The notes below the pieces were generated by a model, which worked only from the letters and a program-made list of their open reading frames with translations, was not told the DNA's origin and did not search any database. A stretch of DNA of 64,000 nt from Citrobacter freundii (GTDB lineage: Bacteria > Pseudomonadota > Gammaproteobacteria > Enterobacterales > Enterobacteriaceae): assembly GCF_029717145.1 (NCBI RefSeq), contig NZ_CP099222.1, positions 3,658,001-3,722,000 on the forward strand. Direction: 5' to 3'. Every line of letters begins with the position of its first letter. The stretch's first letter is position 1. Positions 9,152-21,689 of this stretch are shown piece by piece. The position numbers and the translations under genes are program-made.

Positions 9152-9171
9152 CACAGCGAGCGCTCACATCT
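9152..9171. promoter_or_regulatory. Candidate upstream lac operator (O3-like), nearly symmetric
   Basis: GCGAGCGCTCAC at the core of this 20-bp site equals the centre of the ideal symmetric lac operator except for one base; overall 14 of 20 positions agree with the symmetric ideal. Its centre is about 111 bp upstream of the centre of O1. E. coli has O3 at about 92 bp. It starts seven bases after the lacI stop codon. Confidence 0.6.
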
Positions 9172-9192
9172 GCTGTTACTGAGCTGAATTAC

Positions 9193-9208
9193 TGTGAGTC
9201 AGCTCACT
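9193..9208. promoter_or_regulatory. CRP site of lacZ
   Basis: TGTGAGTCAGCTCACT, differing in one base from the E. coli lac CRP site and matching TGTGA-N6-TCACA closely. It lies about 61 bp upstream of the expected transcription start. Confidence 0.9.
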
Positions 9209-9225
9209 GATTACCCACCCCATCC

Positions 9226-9255
9226 TTTACAGGATAATCTCAATCCTCGTATGTT
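9226..9255 (+). promoter_or_regulatory. lacZ promoter
   Basis: The -35 TTTACA (9226-9231) and -10 TATGTT (9250-9255) are identical to the E. coli lac promoter hexamers and have the same 18-bp spacing. Confidence 0.9.
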
Positions 9256-9261
9256 CAGTTA

Positions 9262-12377
<3,116 letters not shown>

Positions 12378-12381
12378 ACAT

Positions 12382-12414
12382 ATTGCCGGATGGCGCGACA
12401 CGTATCCGGCCTAC
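12382..12414. repeat. REP element after lacZ
   Basis: TTGCCGGATGGCG / TATCCGGCCTAC palindrome directly after the lacZ stop codon, where lacY begins in E. coli. Confidence 0.85.
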
Positions 12415-12522
12415 AGAGCATATATTTCCAGCCTTTGGACGGGTACTACTGGTTTAAGTTATGCGGGAAAAAACCGCTTTTATACTGCTATGGTAAAACA
12501 GGATGGTAAGCCAGGTCGTAAT

Positions 12523-12795
12523 ATGAGCAGAAAGACAAAGATGGTAATGGCGCTATTTATCAGCGTATTACTTTCAGGATGTGGCAGCATTAATGCACGC
12601 TCGGAAGATGGGGATTCTAATACCTATTACGTCGGTACTCAGAGCGACATTGCGAAAATAAAAAATCCGGGCGGTTATGATTTTAACTATTTCGATTTAG
12701 CGCTGTTATTTGTCGATGTGCCGTTATCTTTTGTTGCCGATACGCTATATACGCCGTTTGATTATTATCACGGACCGTATAAGAAAACGCATTAA
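12523..12795 (+). CDS. YceK/YidQ-family lipoprotein (DUF1375)
   Basis: 90 residues from the ATG at 12523; an in-frame start 11 codons earlier would place charged residues before the signal peptide. The signal peptide ends in the lipobox LLSGC. The mature part (GSINARSEDG, YYVGTQSDIAKI, FNYFDLALLFVDVPLSFVADTLYTPFDYY) is typical of the YceK/YidQ family of small outer-membrane lipoproteins, whose function is not known. It is a single gene with a shared bidirectional terminator against prpE. Confidence 0.8.
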   Translation: MSRKTKMVMALFISVLLSGCGSINARSEDGDSNTYYVGTQSDIAKIKNPGGYDFNYFDLALLFVDVPLSFVADTLYTPFDYYHGPYKKTH

Positions 12796-12801
12796 ATCGT
12801 A

Positions 12802-12829
12802 GGCCCGGTAAGCATCGCGCTACCGGGCC
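12802..12829. terminator. Bidirectional terminator between the lipoprotein gene and prpE
   Basis: Perfect nine-base arms GGCCCGGTA / TACCGGGCC between two convergent genes, followed by a short T run on the plus strand. Confidence 0.7.
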
Positions 12830-12841
12830 GTTTAACGGGGA

Positions 12842-14728
12842 TTATTCTTCGATTGCCTGGCGAATTTGCTGCAACGACGCGGGATCGTCGATGGTGGTCA
12901 GATCGCCGGGATCGCGGCCTTCACAGATCGCCTGGATCGTACGCCTTAGCATCTTGCCCGATCGCGTCTTCGGCAGCTGTGACACAAACCAGACATGTGC
13001 CGGACGGCCAAAGTTACCAATCTGGCTGTCCACCAGCGCCATAATCGCCTTCTCTTCTGAATGCGCAATATCGCGGTCTTCCAGACTGTCACTCTGTTTC
13101 GGGATAACAAACGCCACCGCCACCTGCCCTTTCAGCGCATCTTTCACGCCGACCACCGCCACTTCCGCGACGTTCGGATAGCTGGAAATACTCTCCTCTA
13201 TCTCACGGGTGCCCAGCCGGTGTCCGGCCACGTTTATCACATCATCGGTGCGGCCTAAGATGAAGTAATAGCCGTCTGCGTCGCGGATCCCCCAGTCGAA
13301 GGTGGCGTAAACCTGGCGGGAGAACAGCGACCAATAGGTGTTCACAAACCGTTCGTCATCGCCCCAGATGGTCTGAATACAGCCCGGTGGCAGCGGCCCT
13401 TCAATCACCAGCATACCCTTTTCGTTCGCTTCGCAGGGTTCACCGGTCACTTCGTTGAGCAACTGCACGTTGTAGCCATACATCGGCACACCGGGGCTGC
13501 CCAGACGCGACGGCCTGTCGTCCACGCCACGGGCAATTGCCATAATCGGCCAACCAGATTCGGTCTGCCAGTAGTTGTCGATCACCGGCACGCCCAGCGT
13601 TTGGGTTACCCAACTCGCAGTGGGTTCATCCAGCGGCTCGCCCGCCAGATACAGCACCTCCAGCGAGGAGAGATCGTGATTGCGGATCTGCGCGGTCGGG
13701 AACTTCTTCAACACGCGAATGGCGGTCGGCGCAGAGAACATTCTGCTGACCTGATATTTTTCGACAATCTTCCACCACACGCCGCAGTCCGGGTACGTCG
13801 GCAGCCCTTCGTACACCACCGTCGCCATCCCCGCCAGCAGCGGGGCATAAACGATGTAGGAGTGTCCGACCACCCAGCCAATATCCGAGGCACAGAAGAA
13901 CACGCCGCCCGCTTTGCCGCCAAAGATGGTCTCCATCGACGTCGCCAGCGCCACCGCATAGCCGCCAACGTCACGCTGCACGCCCTTCGGCTTGCCGGTC
14001 GTGCCGGAAGTGTAAAGTATGCAGGAGGTTTCGTTCGACTCCAGCCACACCACCGGCACGCGCGCCCCGAGATGCTGCTGGCGCAGCGCGGCAAAATCGA
14101 GATCGCGCCCCTCGACCCGCGCCATTTTCGCCAGCCCACGATCGACCAGTACCACGTGGTGCGGCTGATGCTGCGCCTGGTCAATAGCCTCATCGAGCAG
14201 CTTTTTATACGGCAGGATCTTGCCCCCGCGCGCCCCGGCATCCGCCGACACGATGACCTTCGGTCGGGCATCGTCGATTCGCGCCGCCACGCTGTGCGAG
14301 GCGAAGCCGCCGAACACCACCGAGTGGATCGCGCCAATGCGTGCACAGGCCAGCAGCGTAATGTGTGCCTCGGCGATCATCGGCATGTACACCAATACCC
14401 GATCGCCGCGCTGCACGCCCAGCGACAGCAGAATAGCGGCCGTCACGTTGACTTCGTCATACAGCTGACGAAAGGTAAACGTGCGCTCTTCTTCGGTTTC
14501 CGAGGAAACGGCAATCAGCGCCAGCGCATCGGGCTGCTTCTCCAGCCAACGGTCAATGGCGTTATGGCACAGATTGGTCGTCCCACCGCAAAACCAGCGC
14601 GCAAACGGCGGATGGCTATGGTCCAGCACCTGAGTGAACGGCTGCTGCCAGTCAATACGCTGGGCCTGCTCGGCCCAGAATGACTCAGGTTGAGTGATAG
14701 ATCGTTGATAAAACTCGCTAAAAGACAT
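12842..14728 (-). CDS. prpE: PrpE, propionyl-CoA synthetase
   Basis: 628 residues, full length for PrpE. It carries the acyl-adenylate motif YTSGTTGKPKGV, the YWQTESGW motif and the C-terminal SGKMLRR segment with the catalytic lysine. It activates propionate to propionyl-CoA through propionyl-AMP, feeding the 2-methylcitrate cycle. It is the last gene of prpBCDE, 39 bp after prpD, with AGGAGAGC before its ATG. Confidence 0.97.
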   Translation of the reverse strand: MSFSEFYQRSITQPESFWAEQAQRIDWQQPFTQVLDHSHPPFARWFCGGTTNLCHNAIDRWLEKQPDALALIAVSSETEEERTFTFRQLYDEVNVTAAILLSLGVQRGDRVLVYMPMIAEAHITLLACARIGAIHSVVFGGFASHSVAARIDDARPKVIVSADAGARGGKILPYKKLLDEAIDQAQHQPHHVVLVDRGLAKMARVEGRDLDFAALRQQHLGARVPVVWLESNETSCILYTSGTTGKPKGVQRDVGGYAVALATSMETIFGGKAGGVFFCASDIGWVVGHSYIVYAPLLAGMATVVYEGLPTYPDCGVWWKIVEKYQVSRMFSAPTAIRVLKKFPTAQIRNHDLSSLEVLYLAGEPLDEPTASWVTQTLGVPVIDNYWQTESGWPIMAIARGVDDRPSRLGSPGVPMYGYNVQLLNEVTGEPCEANEKGMLVIEGPLPPGCIQTIWGDDERFVNTYWSLFSRQVYATFDWGIRDADGYYFILGRTDDVINVAGHRLGTREIEESISSYPNVAEVAVVGVKDALKGQVAVAFVIPKQSDSLEDRDIAHSEEKAIMALVDSQIGNFGRPAHVWFVSQLPKTRSGKMLRRTIQAICEGRDPGDLTTIDDPASLQQIRQAIEE

Positions 14729-14767
14729 AATGCTCTCCTGTTGAACTTACGCCTAATGAGTCAGGTT

Positions 14768-16219
14768 TTAGATAATGAACAAATCCATGTACTCATTAAC
14801 CGGCATCTGTTCCAGGCGAGTTCTGTCCAGGGAAACATCCAGAATGCGCTGTTGTTGGCGGGTCGGGAACTGGCGCGCCAGGTTGATTTTGAATTTCTCA
14901 ACCAGCTTCGGCATGCCGTCAGTCCGACGACGCGCGTGGCCGATCGGGTATTCCACCACCTCTTCGTCAAAACGGGAGCCGTCGGTAAACTCCAGGGTGA
15001 TAGCGTTGGCGATGGCGCGTTTTTCCGGGTTGTGATAATCGGCGGTAAAGGCCGGATCTTCGAAGCAGTTAATCTTCTCTCGCAGCGCGTCGATGCGTTT
15101 ATCCTGCGCCACACCGTCTTCATAATCAGCCGCCGTCAGGCGTCCGAACAGCAGCGGGACCGCCACCATGTACTGGATGCAGTGGTCGCGATCCGCCGGG
15201 TTATCCAGCGGGCCTTTTTTGTCGATGATGCGAATGCAGGCTTCGTGTGTACGAATCGTCACTTTTTCGATATCGGCAGCCGTCTTACCGGCAGCCAGCA
15301 GTTTTTCATGCAGCGTCATGGCGGCTTCTACTGCGGTCTGGGAGTGGAACTCAGCCGGGAAGGAGATTTTAAACAGCACGTTTTCCATCACGTAAGAGCC
15401 GTACGGACGCTGGAAGCGGAACGCTTCTCCTTTGAAGGAGACATCATAGAAGCCCCAGGTTTTCGCCGTCAGCGCAGACGGATACCCCATCTCGCCGGTC
15501 TTGGCCATCAGCGCCAGACGCACCGCCCGGGATGTGGCATCCCCCGCCGCCCAGGATTTACGCGTACCGGTATTCGGCGCATGACGATAGGTTCGTAGCG
15601 ACTGTCCGTCGACCCACGCCAGCGAAACCGCGTTGAGGATCTCATCGCGGGTCAGTCCCAGCATCTCGGCGACTACGGCGGTCGAGGCCACTTTCACCAG
15701 CAGAACGTGGTCCAGGCCGACGCGGTTAAAGGAGTTTTCCAGCGCGATACAGCCCTGAATTTCATGGGCCTTGATCATACCGGTCAGCACGGTTTTCATA
15801 GTCAGCGGCGCTTTACCCGCTGCTACCGCATTGCGCGACAGCCAGTCAGCGGTGGCCAGAATCCCGCCAAGGTTATCGGAAGGATGGCCCCATTCCGCGG
15901 CAAGCCAGGTGTCGTTGAAGTCCAGCCAACGGATCATCGCGCCAATGTTAAACGCTGCCTGCACCGGATCGAGCTGAAACTGGGTGCCCGGCACGCGAAC
16001 ACCGTTCGGCACCACCGTCCCCGGGACAATCGGCCCCAGCAGTTTTTTACAGGCCGGATATTCCAGCGCTTCCAGCCCGCAGCCGAGGGTGTCGAGCAGA
16101 CAATAATGCGCGGTGTCATACGCCACCGTCGAGGTGATGGCGTAATTCATCACGTAATCAACGATATCAACGATTTCACGGTCAAATTCAGGGCGAACAT
16201 TCGAAATATGAGCGGACAT
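14768..16219 (-). CDS. prpD: PrpD, 2-methylcitrate dehydratase
   Basis: 483 residues, the standard length, of the MmgE/PrpD fold. Sequence matches E. coli PrpD throughout ([20 protein letters not shown] at the start, [12 protein letters not shown] at the end). It dehydrates 2-methylcitrate to 2-methyl-cis-aconitate without an iron-sulfur cluster. It is third in the operon; prpC ends 39 bp upstream. Confidence 0.97.
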   Translation of the reverse strand: MSAHISNVRPEFDREIVDIVDYVMNYAITSTVAYDTAHYCLLDTLGCGLEALEYPACKKLLGPIVPGTVVPNGVRVPGTQFQLDPVQAAFNIGAMIRWLDFNDTWLAAEWGHPSDNLGGILATADWLSRNAVAAGKAPLTMKTVLTGMIKAHEIQGCIALENSFNRVGLDHVLLVKVASTAVVAEMLGLTRDEILNAVSLAWVDGQSLRTYRHAPNTGTRKSWAAGDATSRAVRLALMAKTGEMGYPSALTAKTWGFYDVSFKGEAFRFQRPYGSYVMENVLFKISFPAEFHSQTAVEAAMTLHEKLLAAGKTAADIEKVTIRTHEACIRIIDKKGPLDNPADRDHCIQYMVAVPLLFGRLTAADYEDGVAQDKRIDALREKINCFEDPAFTADYHNPEKRAIANAITLEFTDGSRFDEEVVEYPIGHARRRTDGMPKLVEKFKINLARQFPTRQQQRILDVSLDRTRLEQMPVNEYMDLFII

Positions 16220-16258
16220 AGGGTACGTTTCCTGTTTTTTATCTTTAGAGGTTTTGCA

Positions 16259-17428
16259 CTAGCAACGCTTTTCAATAGCGACAAATACGCGATCTTCCGG
16301 GCCGGTGTAGTTGGCGGAAGGCCGGATGATTTTATTATCCTGGCGCTGTTCAATAATGTGCGCCGCCCAGCCGGTGACGCGGGCGATGACAAACAGCGGG
16401 GTGAACATTTCGGTCGGGACGCCCATCATGTTGTAGGAAACCGCCGAGAACCAGTCGAGGTTCGGGAACATCTTTTTGGTATCCCACATTACCTCTTCCA
16501 GACGGTCGGCGATGTTGTACATTTTCAGCGAGCCGCCTTCCTGGGAAAGCTGCTTCGCCACGCGCTTGATCACCTGATGCCGCGGGTCAGCAAGGGTGTA
16601 GACCGGATGACCAAAGCCAATCACCACCTCTTTGTTTTCTACACGTTTACGGATATCAGCTTCGGCTTCATCCGGCGTTTCGTAGCGCTGCTGAATTTCC
16701 AGCGACACTTCGTTGGCCCCGCCGTGTTTCGGACCTCGCAGCGCGCCAATGGCGCCGATAATCGCGGAATACATATCCGATCCGGTTCCCGCAATCACCC
16801 GTCCGGTAAAGGTCGAGGCATTGAATTCGTGTTCGGCATACAGCACCAGCGAGATGTGCATCGCTTTTTCCCAACTGGCCGACGGTTTTTCGCCGTGCAG
16901 CAGGTGTAGGAAATGACCGCCAATGGAATCGTCATCGGTTTCCGGCTGGATACGCTCACCGTTGTGGCTGTAGTGATACCAGTACAGCAGGATCGAGCTG
17001 AGCGAGGCCAACAGCTTATCGGCAATGTCGCGCGCGCCGGAGACGGTATGCCCCTCTTTTTCCGGCAGCGTGCAGCCCAACGCAGAAACGCCGGTACGCA
17101 TCACGTCCATCGGATGCGAAGCGGCAGGCAACGCTTCCAGAACGGTACGCACGTTTGCCGGGAGGCCACGCAGCGCTTTTAATTTAACCTTGTATGCGTT
17201 GAGTTCATCGCGGGTGGGTAATTTTCCGTGGATCAGCAGGTGCGCCACTTCTTCAAATTCGCACTGTTGCGCGAGGTCGAGAATATCGTAGCCACGATAG
17301 TGTAAATCGTTACCGCTTTTACCAACGGTGCACAGGGCGGTATTGCCGGCGGTCACGCCGGACAGCGCGACCGATTTTTTCGGCTTAATAACATTCGTAC
17401 TATTTTGCAGGATCGTTGTGTCGCTCAT
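16259..17428 (-). CDS. prpC: PrpC, 2-methylcitrate synthase
   Basis: 389 residues from the ATG at 17428, identical in length to E. coli PrpC and beginning [19 protein letters not shown]. The frame stays open upstream for ~90 codons, but that stretch overlaps REP DNA and prpB and is not part of the protein. Citrate-synthase active-site segments are visible: [14 protein letters not shown] region, GPKHGGANE and [13 protein letters not shown]. It condenses propionyl-CoA with oxaloacetate. Confidence 0.97.
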   Translation of the reverse strand: MSDTTILQNSTNVIKPKKSVALSGVTAGNTALCTVGKSGNDLHYRGYDILDLAQQCEFEEVAHLLIHGKLPTRDELNAYKVKLKALRGLPANVRTVLEALPAASHPMDVMRTGVSALGCTLPEKEGHTVSGARDIADKLLASLSSILLYWYHYSHNGERIQPETDDDSIGGHFLHLLHGEKPSASWEKAMHISLVLYAEHEFNASTFTGRVIAGTGSDMYSAIIGAIGALRGPKHGGANEVSLEIQQRYETPDEAEADIRKRVENKEVVIGFGHPVYTLADPRHQVIKRVAKQLSQEGGSLKMYNIADRLEEVMWDTKKMFPNLDWFSAVSYNMMGVPTEMFTPLFVIARVTGWAAHIIEQRQDNKIIRPSANYTGPEDRVFVAIEKRC

Positions 17429-17483
17429 GTTGTCCTCGTTATTTTTATATATAGGGTATTGAGGGTATGCATCGCGTCGTACG

Positions 17484-17552
17484 TTGTAGGCCGGATAAAC
17501 GTAGTGCCATCCGGCATTGCCTGATGGCGGCTGCGCCTTATCAGGCCTACGG
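17484..17552. repeat. BIME between prpB and prpC
   Basis: Two REP palindromes (GTAGGCCGGATAAACG..GCCATCCGGC at 17486-17516, and CCTGATGGCGGCTGCGCC..TCAGGCCTAC at 17520-17550) inside the operon. The prpB stop codon (17547-17549) is part of the second palindrome. Confidence 0.85.
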
Positions 17553-18431
17553 CTTCGTGGCGTACAACGCGTCGAGTTTCTCTTCGAACTGGTAGTAGTT
17601 GATGCTTTCGTACAGCTCGTTGCGCGTCTGCATGATGTCGATAACGTTCTTCTGCGTGCCTTCCTGGCGCAGCACGTTGTACACCTGCTCGGCGGCACGG
17701 TTCATGGCGCGAAATGCCGACAGCGGATACAGCGCCATTGCCACGTTCGCACTGCGCAACTCATCGGTGGTGAACAACGGCGTTGCGCCAAATTCAGTAA
17801 TGTTGGCAAGGATCGGTACCTGCACGGCATCGGCAAATTGGCGGTACATTGCCAGCTCCGTAATGGCTTCCGGGAACAGCATGTCAGCGCCCGCTTCGAC
17901 ATACGCCTGCGCACGATCGATAGCGGCGTCTAACCCTTCCACCGCCAGCGCATCGGTACGCGCCATAACAACAAAGTTCGGATCGGTACGCGCATCCACC
18001 GCCGCACGGATCCTGTCGACCATCTCTTCTTTCGATACGATCGCCTTGTTCGGACGATGCCCACAGCGCTTGGCGCCGATCTGATCTTCAATGTGCAGCG
18101 CAGCGGCCCCGGCTTTGATCATCGATTTCACAGTGCGTGCCACGTTAAACGCGGATGATCCGAACCCAATATCGGCATCCACCAGCAGCGGCAGCGGGCA
18201 GACATCGGTGATACGGCGGATATCGGTCAGTACATCATCGAGGGTAGAGATACCGAGATCCGGTAACCCTAACGACCCGGCAGCCACGCCGCCACCAGAG
18301 AGATAAATCGCCTGATACCCAGCGCGCTGGGCCAGCAGAGCGTGGTTTGCATTGATGGTGCCAACAATTTGTAATGGATTTTCTTTAGTGAGCGCGGCGC
18401 GAAACGCCAGCCCCGGAGAGTGCAGAGACAT
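17547..18431 (-). CDS. prpB: PrpB, 2-methylisocitrate lyase
   Basis: 294 residues beginning [19 protein letters not shown], as in E. coli; the ATG at 18431 has AGGATGGG before it. The isocitrate-lyase-superfamily signature KRCGHRPNK with the catalytic Cys is present, along with the metal-binding DADIGFG and HIEDQ segments. It splits 2-methylisocitrate into pyruvate and succinate. It is the first gene of prpBCDE, transcribed from a sigma-54 promoter. The last codons end ATKP and the stop lies inside a REP element; E. coli PrpB has a slightly different tail. Confidence 0.97.
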   Translation of the reverse strand: MSLHSPGLAFRAALTKENPLQIVGTINANHALLAQRAGYQAIYLSGGGVAAGSLGLPDLGISTLDDVLTDIRRITDVCPLPLLVDADIGFGSSAFNVARTVKSMIKAGAAALHIEDQIGAKRCGHRPNKAIVSKEEMVDRIRAAVDARTDPNFVVMARTDALAVEGLDAAIDRAQAYVEAGADMLFPEAITELAMYRQFADAVQVPILANITEFGATPLFTTDELRSANVAMALYPLSAFRAMNRAAEQVYNVLRQEGTQKNVIDIMQTRNELYESINYYQFEEKLDALYATKP

Positions 18432-18479
18432 ATCCCATCCTCTTGTTATCAACTTGTTATCGTTCGTTGATTAACCTAA

Positions 18480-18496
18480 AGCAAGGGGTATGCCAA
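18480..18496 (-). promoter_or_regulatory. Sigma-54 promoter of prpBCDE
   Basis: On the minus strand TTGGCATACCCCTTGCT matches the TTGGCAC-N5-TTGCA consensus, with GG (-24) and GC (-12) exactly 10 bases apart, 49 bp before the prpB ATG. PrpR is a sigma-54 activator, which fits. Confidence 0.9.
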
Positions 18497-18593
18497 CGCC
18501 TTTATTGAGTGCGTTATTTTTACTTACCTCTTTTAAAACAATTAATTACAATTTTACTCTGCGTTTTTGTCGCACAAAAGCGTGTCAGCACGC

Positions 18594-18639
18594 GTTTCAT
18601 GAAACCGGCCTGAACGTTTCATTGCAACATTTATGAAAC
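18594..18639. promoter_or_regulatory. Candidate PrpR enhancer sites
   Basis: A perfect 12-bp palindrome GTTTCATGAAAC (18594-18605) is followed by GTTTCAT (18616-18622) and an inverted ATGAAAC (18633-18639). The repeated half-sites lie 100-160 bp upstream of the sigma-54 promoter and next to the prpR start, as expected for an enhancer-binding protein. PrpR binding is inferred. Confidence 0.65.
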
Positions 18640-18682
18640 ACAACTAAACCCAATATTCGGTTCTTTAATTTTGGGGTTAGCG

Positions 18683-20278
18683 ATGGCTGAGACACATCTT
18701 CCACCACGCATGAATGACGACAAACCGGTTATCTGGACGGTCTCCGTCACGCGCCTGTTCGACCTGTTTCGCGACATCAGCCTGGAGTTTGATCACCTCG
18801 CAACCATTACCCCAATTCAGTTGGGTTTTGAAAAAGCGGTGGCCTATATCCGCAAGAAGCTCGCCAGCGAACGTTGCGATGCCATCATCGCCGCGGGTTC
18901 CAACGGCGCGTATCTGAAAAGCCGCCTGTCGATTCCGGTGATCCTGATAAAACCCAGCGGATTCGACGTGCTACAGGCACTGGCGAAAGCCGGTAAGCTA
19001 ACCTCGTCGATTGGCGTCGTCACCTATCAGGAAACACTGCCCGCATTAACCGCCTTTCAAAAGACGTTCAATTTGCGCCTTGAGCAGCGCAGCTATATCA
19101 CCGAAGAGGATGCGCGCGGGCAGATCAACGAGCTGAAAGCCGGCGGAACGCAAGCGGTGGTTGGCGCGGGCTTGATTACCGATCTGGCGGAAGAAGCGGG
19201 GATGACCGGGATCTTTATCTATTCGGCGGCCACCGTACGTCAGGCCTTTAGCGATGCGCTGGATATGACCCGCCTGACGCTCCGACGCAACGGGCAATAC
19301 GCCAGCGGCGATACGCTACGCACCCGCTATACGCTGGGTGATATGCGCGGTCATTCGCCGCAGATAGAGCAGGTTCGCCACACCATCATGCTGTACGCCC
19401 GCTCGCGCGCACCGGTGCTGATTCAGGGTGAAACCGGGACGGGGAAAGAGCTGGCGGCGCAGGCGATTCATCGGGAATATTTCACCCGTCAGGACTCTCG
19501 ACGTGGCAAGCCCTCAGCGCCATTTGTCGCCGTTAACTGCGGGGCTATTACCGAATCATTGTTGGAAGCGGAGCTGTTTGGCTATGAAGATGGCGCGTTT
19601 ACCGGCTCTCGTCGGGGCGGTCGCGCGGGCCTGTTTGAAATTGCCCACGGCGGGACGCTGTTTCTCGACGAGATCGGTGAAATGCCGCTGCCGTTACAAA
19701 CCCGACTGCTGCGCGTGCTGGAAGAAAAAGAGGTCACTCGGGTGGGCGGGCATCAGCCGATCCCGGTCGATGTGCGGGTGATCAGCGCCACCCACTGTCA
19801 TCTCGAGCAGGAGATGAAACAGGGCCAGTTTCGAACCGATCTGTTTTATCGCCTGAGCATTCTGCGCCTCACACTGCCGCCACTGCGCGAGCGCCTGCCC
19901 GATATCCTGCCGCTGGCAGAAGGGTTTTTAAAACAGTCACTGGCGGAACTCGACGCGCCGTTTTCTGATACGGTGCGTAAGGGACTCGGGCTGAGCCAGC
20001 AGACGCTGCTCAATTATGGCTGGCCGGGAAATATTCGCGAGCTGCGTAATATGATGGAGCGTCTGGCGCTGTTTTTGAGCGTGGAACCGCAACCTGAACT
20101 GAACATCCATTTTTTGCAGCAGTTGTTACCGGAGTTAGCCGTTACCTCCGAAGCGCCTCAGGTGCCATCATCACTGACACCGCAGCAGGTGCTGGCGCAA
20201 TGTAATGGCGATAAAACCGCAGCCGCGCGGTATTTAGGTATCAGTAGAACCACATTCTGGCGGCGATTAAAACAATAA
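18683..20278 (+). CDS. prpR: PrpR, sigma-54-dependent activator of prpBCDE
   Basis: 531 residues from the ATG at 18683 (GGGGTTAG upstream; a TTG four codons earlier is less likely). The order is an N-terminal PrpR_N effector domain (about 1-200, senses 2-methylcitrate in relatives), an AAA+ domain with Walker A GETGTGKE, the sigma-54 contact loop GAFTGS and Walker [13 protein letters not shown], then a Fis-type helix-turn-helix at the end ([21 protein letters not shown]). It is divergent from prpB. A shared terminator follows with yahO. Confidence 0.97.
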   Translation: MAETHLPPRMNDDKPVIWTVSVTRLFDLFRDISLEFDHLATITPIQLGFEKAVAYIRKKLASERCDAIIAAGSNGAYLKSRLSIPVILIKPSGFDVLQALAKAGKLTSSIGVVTYQETLPALTAFQKTFNLRLEQRSYITEEDARGQINELKAGGTQAVVGAGLITDLAEEAGMTGIFIYSAATVRQAFSDALDMTRLTLRRNGQYASGDTLRTRYTLGDMRGHSPQIEQVRHTIMLYARSRAPVLIQGETGTGKELAAQAIHREYFTRQDSRRGKPSAPFVAVNCGAITESLLEAELFGYEDGAFTGSRRGGRAGLFEIAHGGTLFLDEIGEMPLPLQTRLLRVLEEKEVTRVGGHQPIPVDVRVISATHCHLEQEMKQGQFRTDLFYRLSILRLTLPPLRERLPDILPLAEGFLKQSLAELDAPFSDTVRKGLGLSQQTLLNYGWPGNIRELRNMMERLALFLSVEPQPELNIHFLQQLLPELAVTSEAPQVPSSLTPQQVLAQCNGDKTAAARYLGISRTTFWRRLKQ

Positions 20279-20311
20279 CCCGCCGGTCCGATGACCAGCG
20301 GGTTGTTTGTC
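20277..20311. terminator. Terminator between prpR and yahO
   Basis: Arms AACCCGC / GCGGGTT with an additional inner GGTC/GACC pairing, followed by TGTTTGTCTTT on the plus strand; lies between convergent genes. Confidence 0.75.
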
Positions 20312-20326
20312 TTTCAGTTCAGCGCG

Positions 20327-20602
20327 TTATTTTTTCTTGTAAATATTAGCCGTGCCATGGATTTTATTGTCCGTTTGACCGGAGGTTAATACCAGGACGT
20401 CTGCGCCTTTCTCATCGGCTTTCTTAATCAGGTCTGCTTTAGCATCTGCGGCAGACATTTCATTGCTGGTAGAAATCGTGCCAATCTTGGTGTACTGAGA
20501 CTCAACCTTATCAAAATCGACCTTCATCATCAGTTCCGCGGCATAGGCGTTGGAAACGACAAAAGCTAACGCACCAATTAATACCTTATATCCAGTTTTC
20601 AT
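20327..20602 (-). CDS. yahO: YahO, periplasmic DUF1471 protein
   Basis: 91 residues, matching E. coli YahO from [23 protein letters not shown] to [11 protein letters not shown]. It has a signal peptide cleaved near residue 21 (SNAYA-AE). It belongs to the BhsA/McbA/YhcN-type DUF1471 family of small stress-linked periplasmic proteins; the specific function is unknown. As in E. coli, it lies between prpR and yahN. Confidence 0.92.
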   Translation of the reverse strand: MKTGYKVLIGALAFVVSNAYAAELMMKVDFDKVESQYTKIGTISTSNEMSAADAKADLIKKADEKGADVLVLTSGQTDNKIHGTANIYKKK

Positions 20603-20950
20603 ATAAAAGCTCCAATTTTTATGTTTTTACGCCATCATCGACCCCTGAACATCGATAGTGCGAGTCAAGGATGATTAATAAGTAGTTCAGCTTGTTCAAA
20701 AAATCCAGAGCTAACGGAAATATAAAGAGATTTTGCGAAACGGAGATAACCGACGATCCTACGCCGTTGCGTTCCCCGCCGCACCTGGCCGCGAATAATC
20801 GCCTGACATACCCGCTTGCAGCAGCGCTATTGTTTCATAATACAGTGTGAGTAAATCCTCAGAAAAATGTACGCTGAAAACGTAGAGTAGCTGACGACGC
20901 AGAATAGTCTTAATCCAGACTGCGCATCACATACCCCTCTATTCTCACTG
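20603..20950. other. Intergenic region yahO/yahN, 348 bp
   Basis: Divergent control region. Some GC-rich and some AT-rich stretches but no convincing gene, hairpin or operator that I can name. Confidence 0.5.
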
Positions 20951-21598
20951 ATGGAATCGTTGTTTATGGAACCTCTACACGCCGTCGTACTGACCGTCAG
21001 TTTGTTCGTGTTAACCTTTTTTAATCCCGGTGCAAATCTGTTCGTGGTGGTTCAAACCAGTCTGGCATCGGGACGCCGGGCGGGCGTGATGACCGGTCTG
21101 GGGGTGGCGCTAGGCGATGCGTTCTATTCTGGCCTCGGGTTGTTTGGCATGGCGACACTTATCACCCAGTGTGAAGGCGTATTCTCACTGATTAAAATTG
21201 TCGGCGGCGCGTATTTACTGTGGTTCGCGTGGAACAGCATTCGGCATCAGGCGACACCACAAATGCCAACGTTACAGCAGCCGATTTCCGCGCCCTGGTA
21301 CGTCTTCTTCCGGCGCGGGCTGTTAACGGATTTATCCAATCCACAAACCGTGCTGTTTTTTATTAGTATTTTCTCGGTCACGCTGAGTGCAGACACGCCG
21401 ACATGGGCAAGGATGATGGCATGGGCGGGGATTGTGTTGTCTTCCGTTATCTGGCGTATTTTTCTCAGTCAGGCGTTTTCTTTGCCTGCAGTTCGCCGCG
21501 CATATGGGCGGATCTACCGGATTGCCAGTCGGGTGATTGGTGCCATTATTGGAGCCTTCGCCCTGAGGCTGATTTACGAAGGCATCACCCATCGTTAA
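20951..21598 (+). CDS. yahN: YahN, LysE/RhtB-family exporter
   Basis: 215 residues, an inner-membrane protein with about six hydrophobic segments and the LysE/RhtB signature NPGANLFVVVQTSLASGRRAG near the N-terminus. It matches E. coli YahN closely. The family exports amino acids or their derivatives; the substrate here is unknown. The ATG at 20951 or the one five codons later could be the start. Confidence 0.92.
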   Translation: MESLFMEPLHAVVLTVSLFVLTFFNPGANLFVVVQTSLASGRRAGVMTGLGVALGDAFYSGLGLFGMATLITQCEGVFSLIKIVGGAYLLWFAWNSIRHQATPQMPTLQQPISAPWYVFFRRGLLTDLSNPQTVLFFISIFSVTLSADTPTWARMMAWAGIVLSSVIWRIFLSQAFSLPAVRRAYGRIYRIASRVIGAIIGAFALRLIYEGITHR

Positions 21599-21689
21599 CG
21601 CACCTGAAACACAGTTTCGCTTGACCATCGTGACGTAATTGTCCGTAATACCGCCTGGATTTTTAAACGTATTTTTGAGTGGCTGTGAG

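Noticed and set aside
13601..14683. 360-codon open frame opposite prpE
   Set aside because: Arg/His-rich translation without homology; it is the GC-rich antisense shadow of prpE.
15707..16909. 400-codon open frame opposite prpD and prpC
   Set aside because: Spans the junction of two well-defined operon genes on the other strand; composition is typical of an antisense shadow.
17429..17698. 90-codon N-terminal extension of prpC
   Set aside because: Runs through REP DNA and prpB coding sequence; the start at 17428 gives exactly the conserved 389-residue protein.
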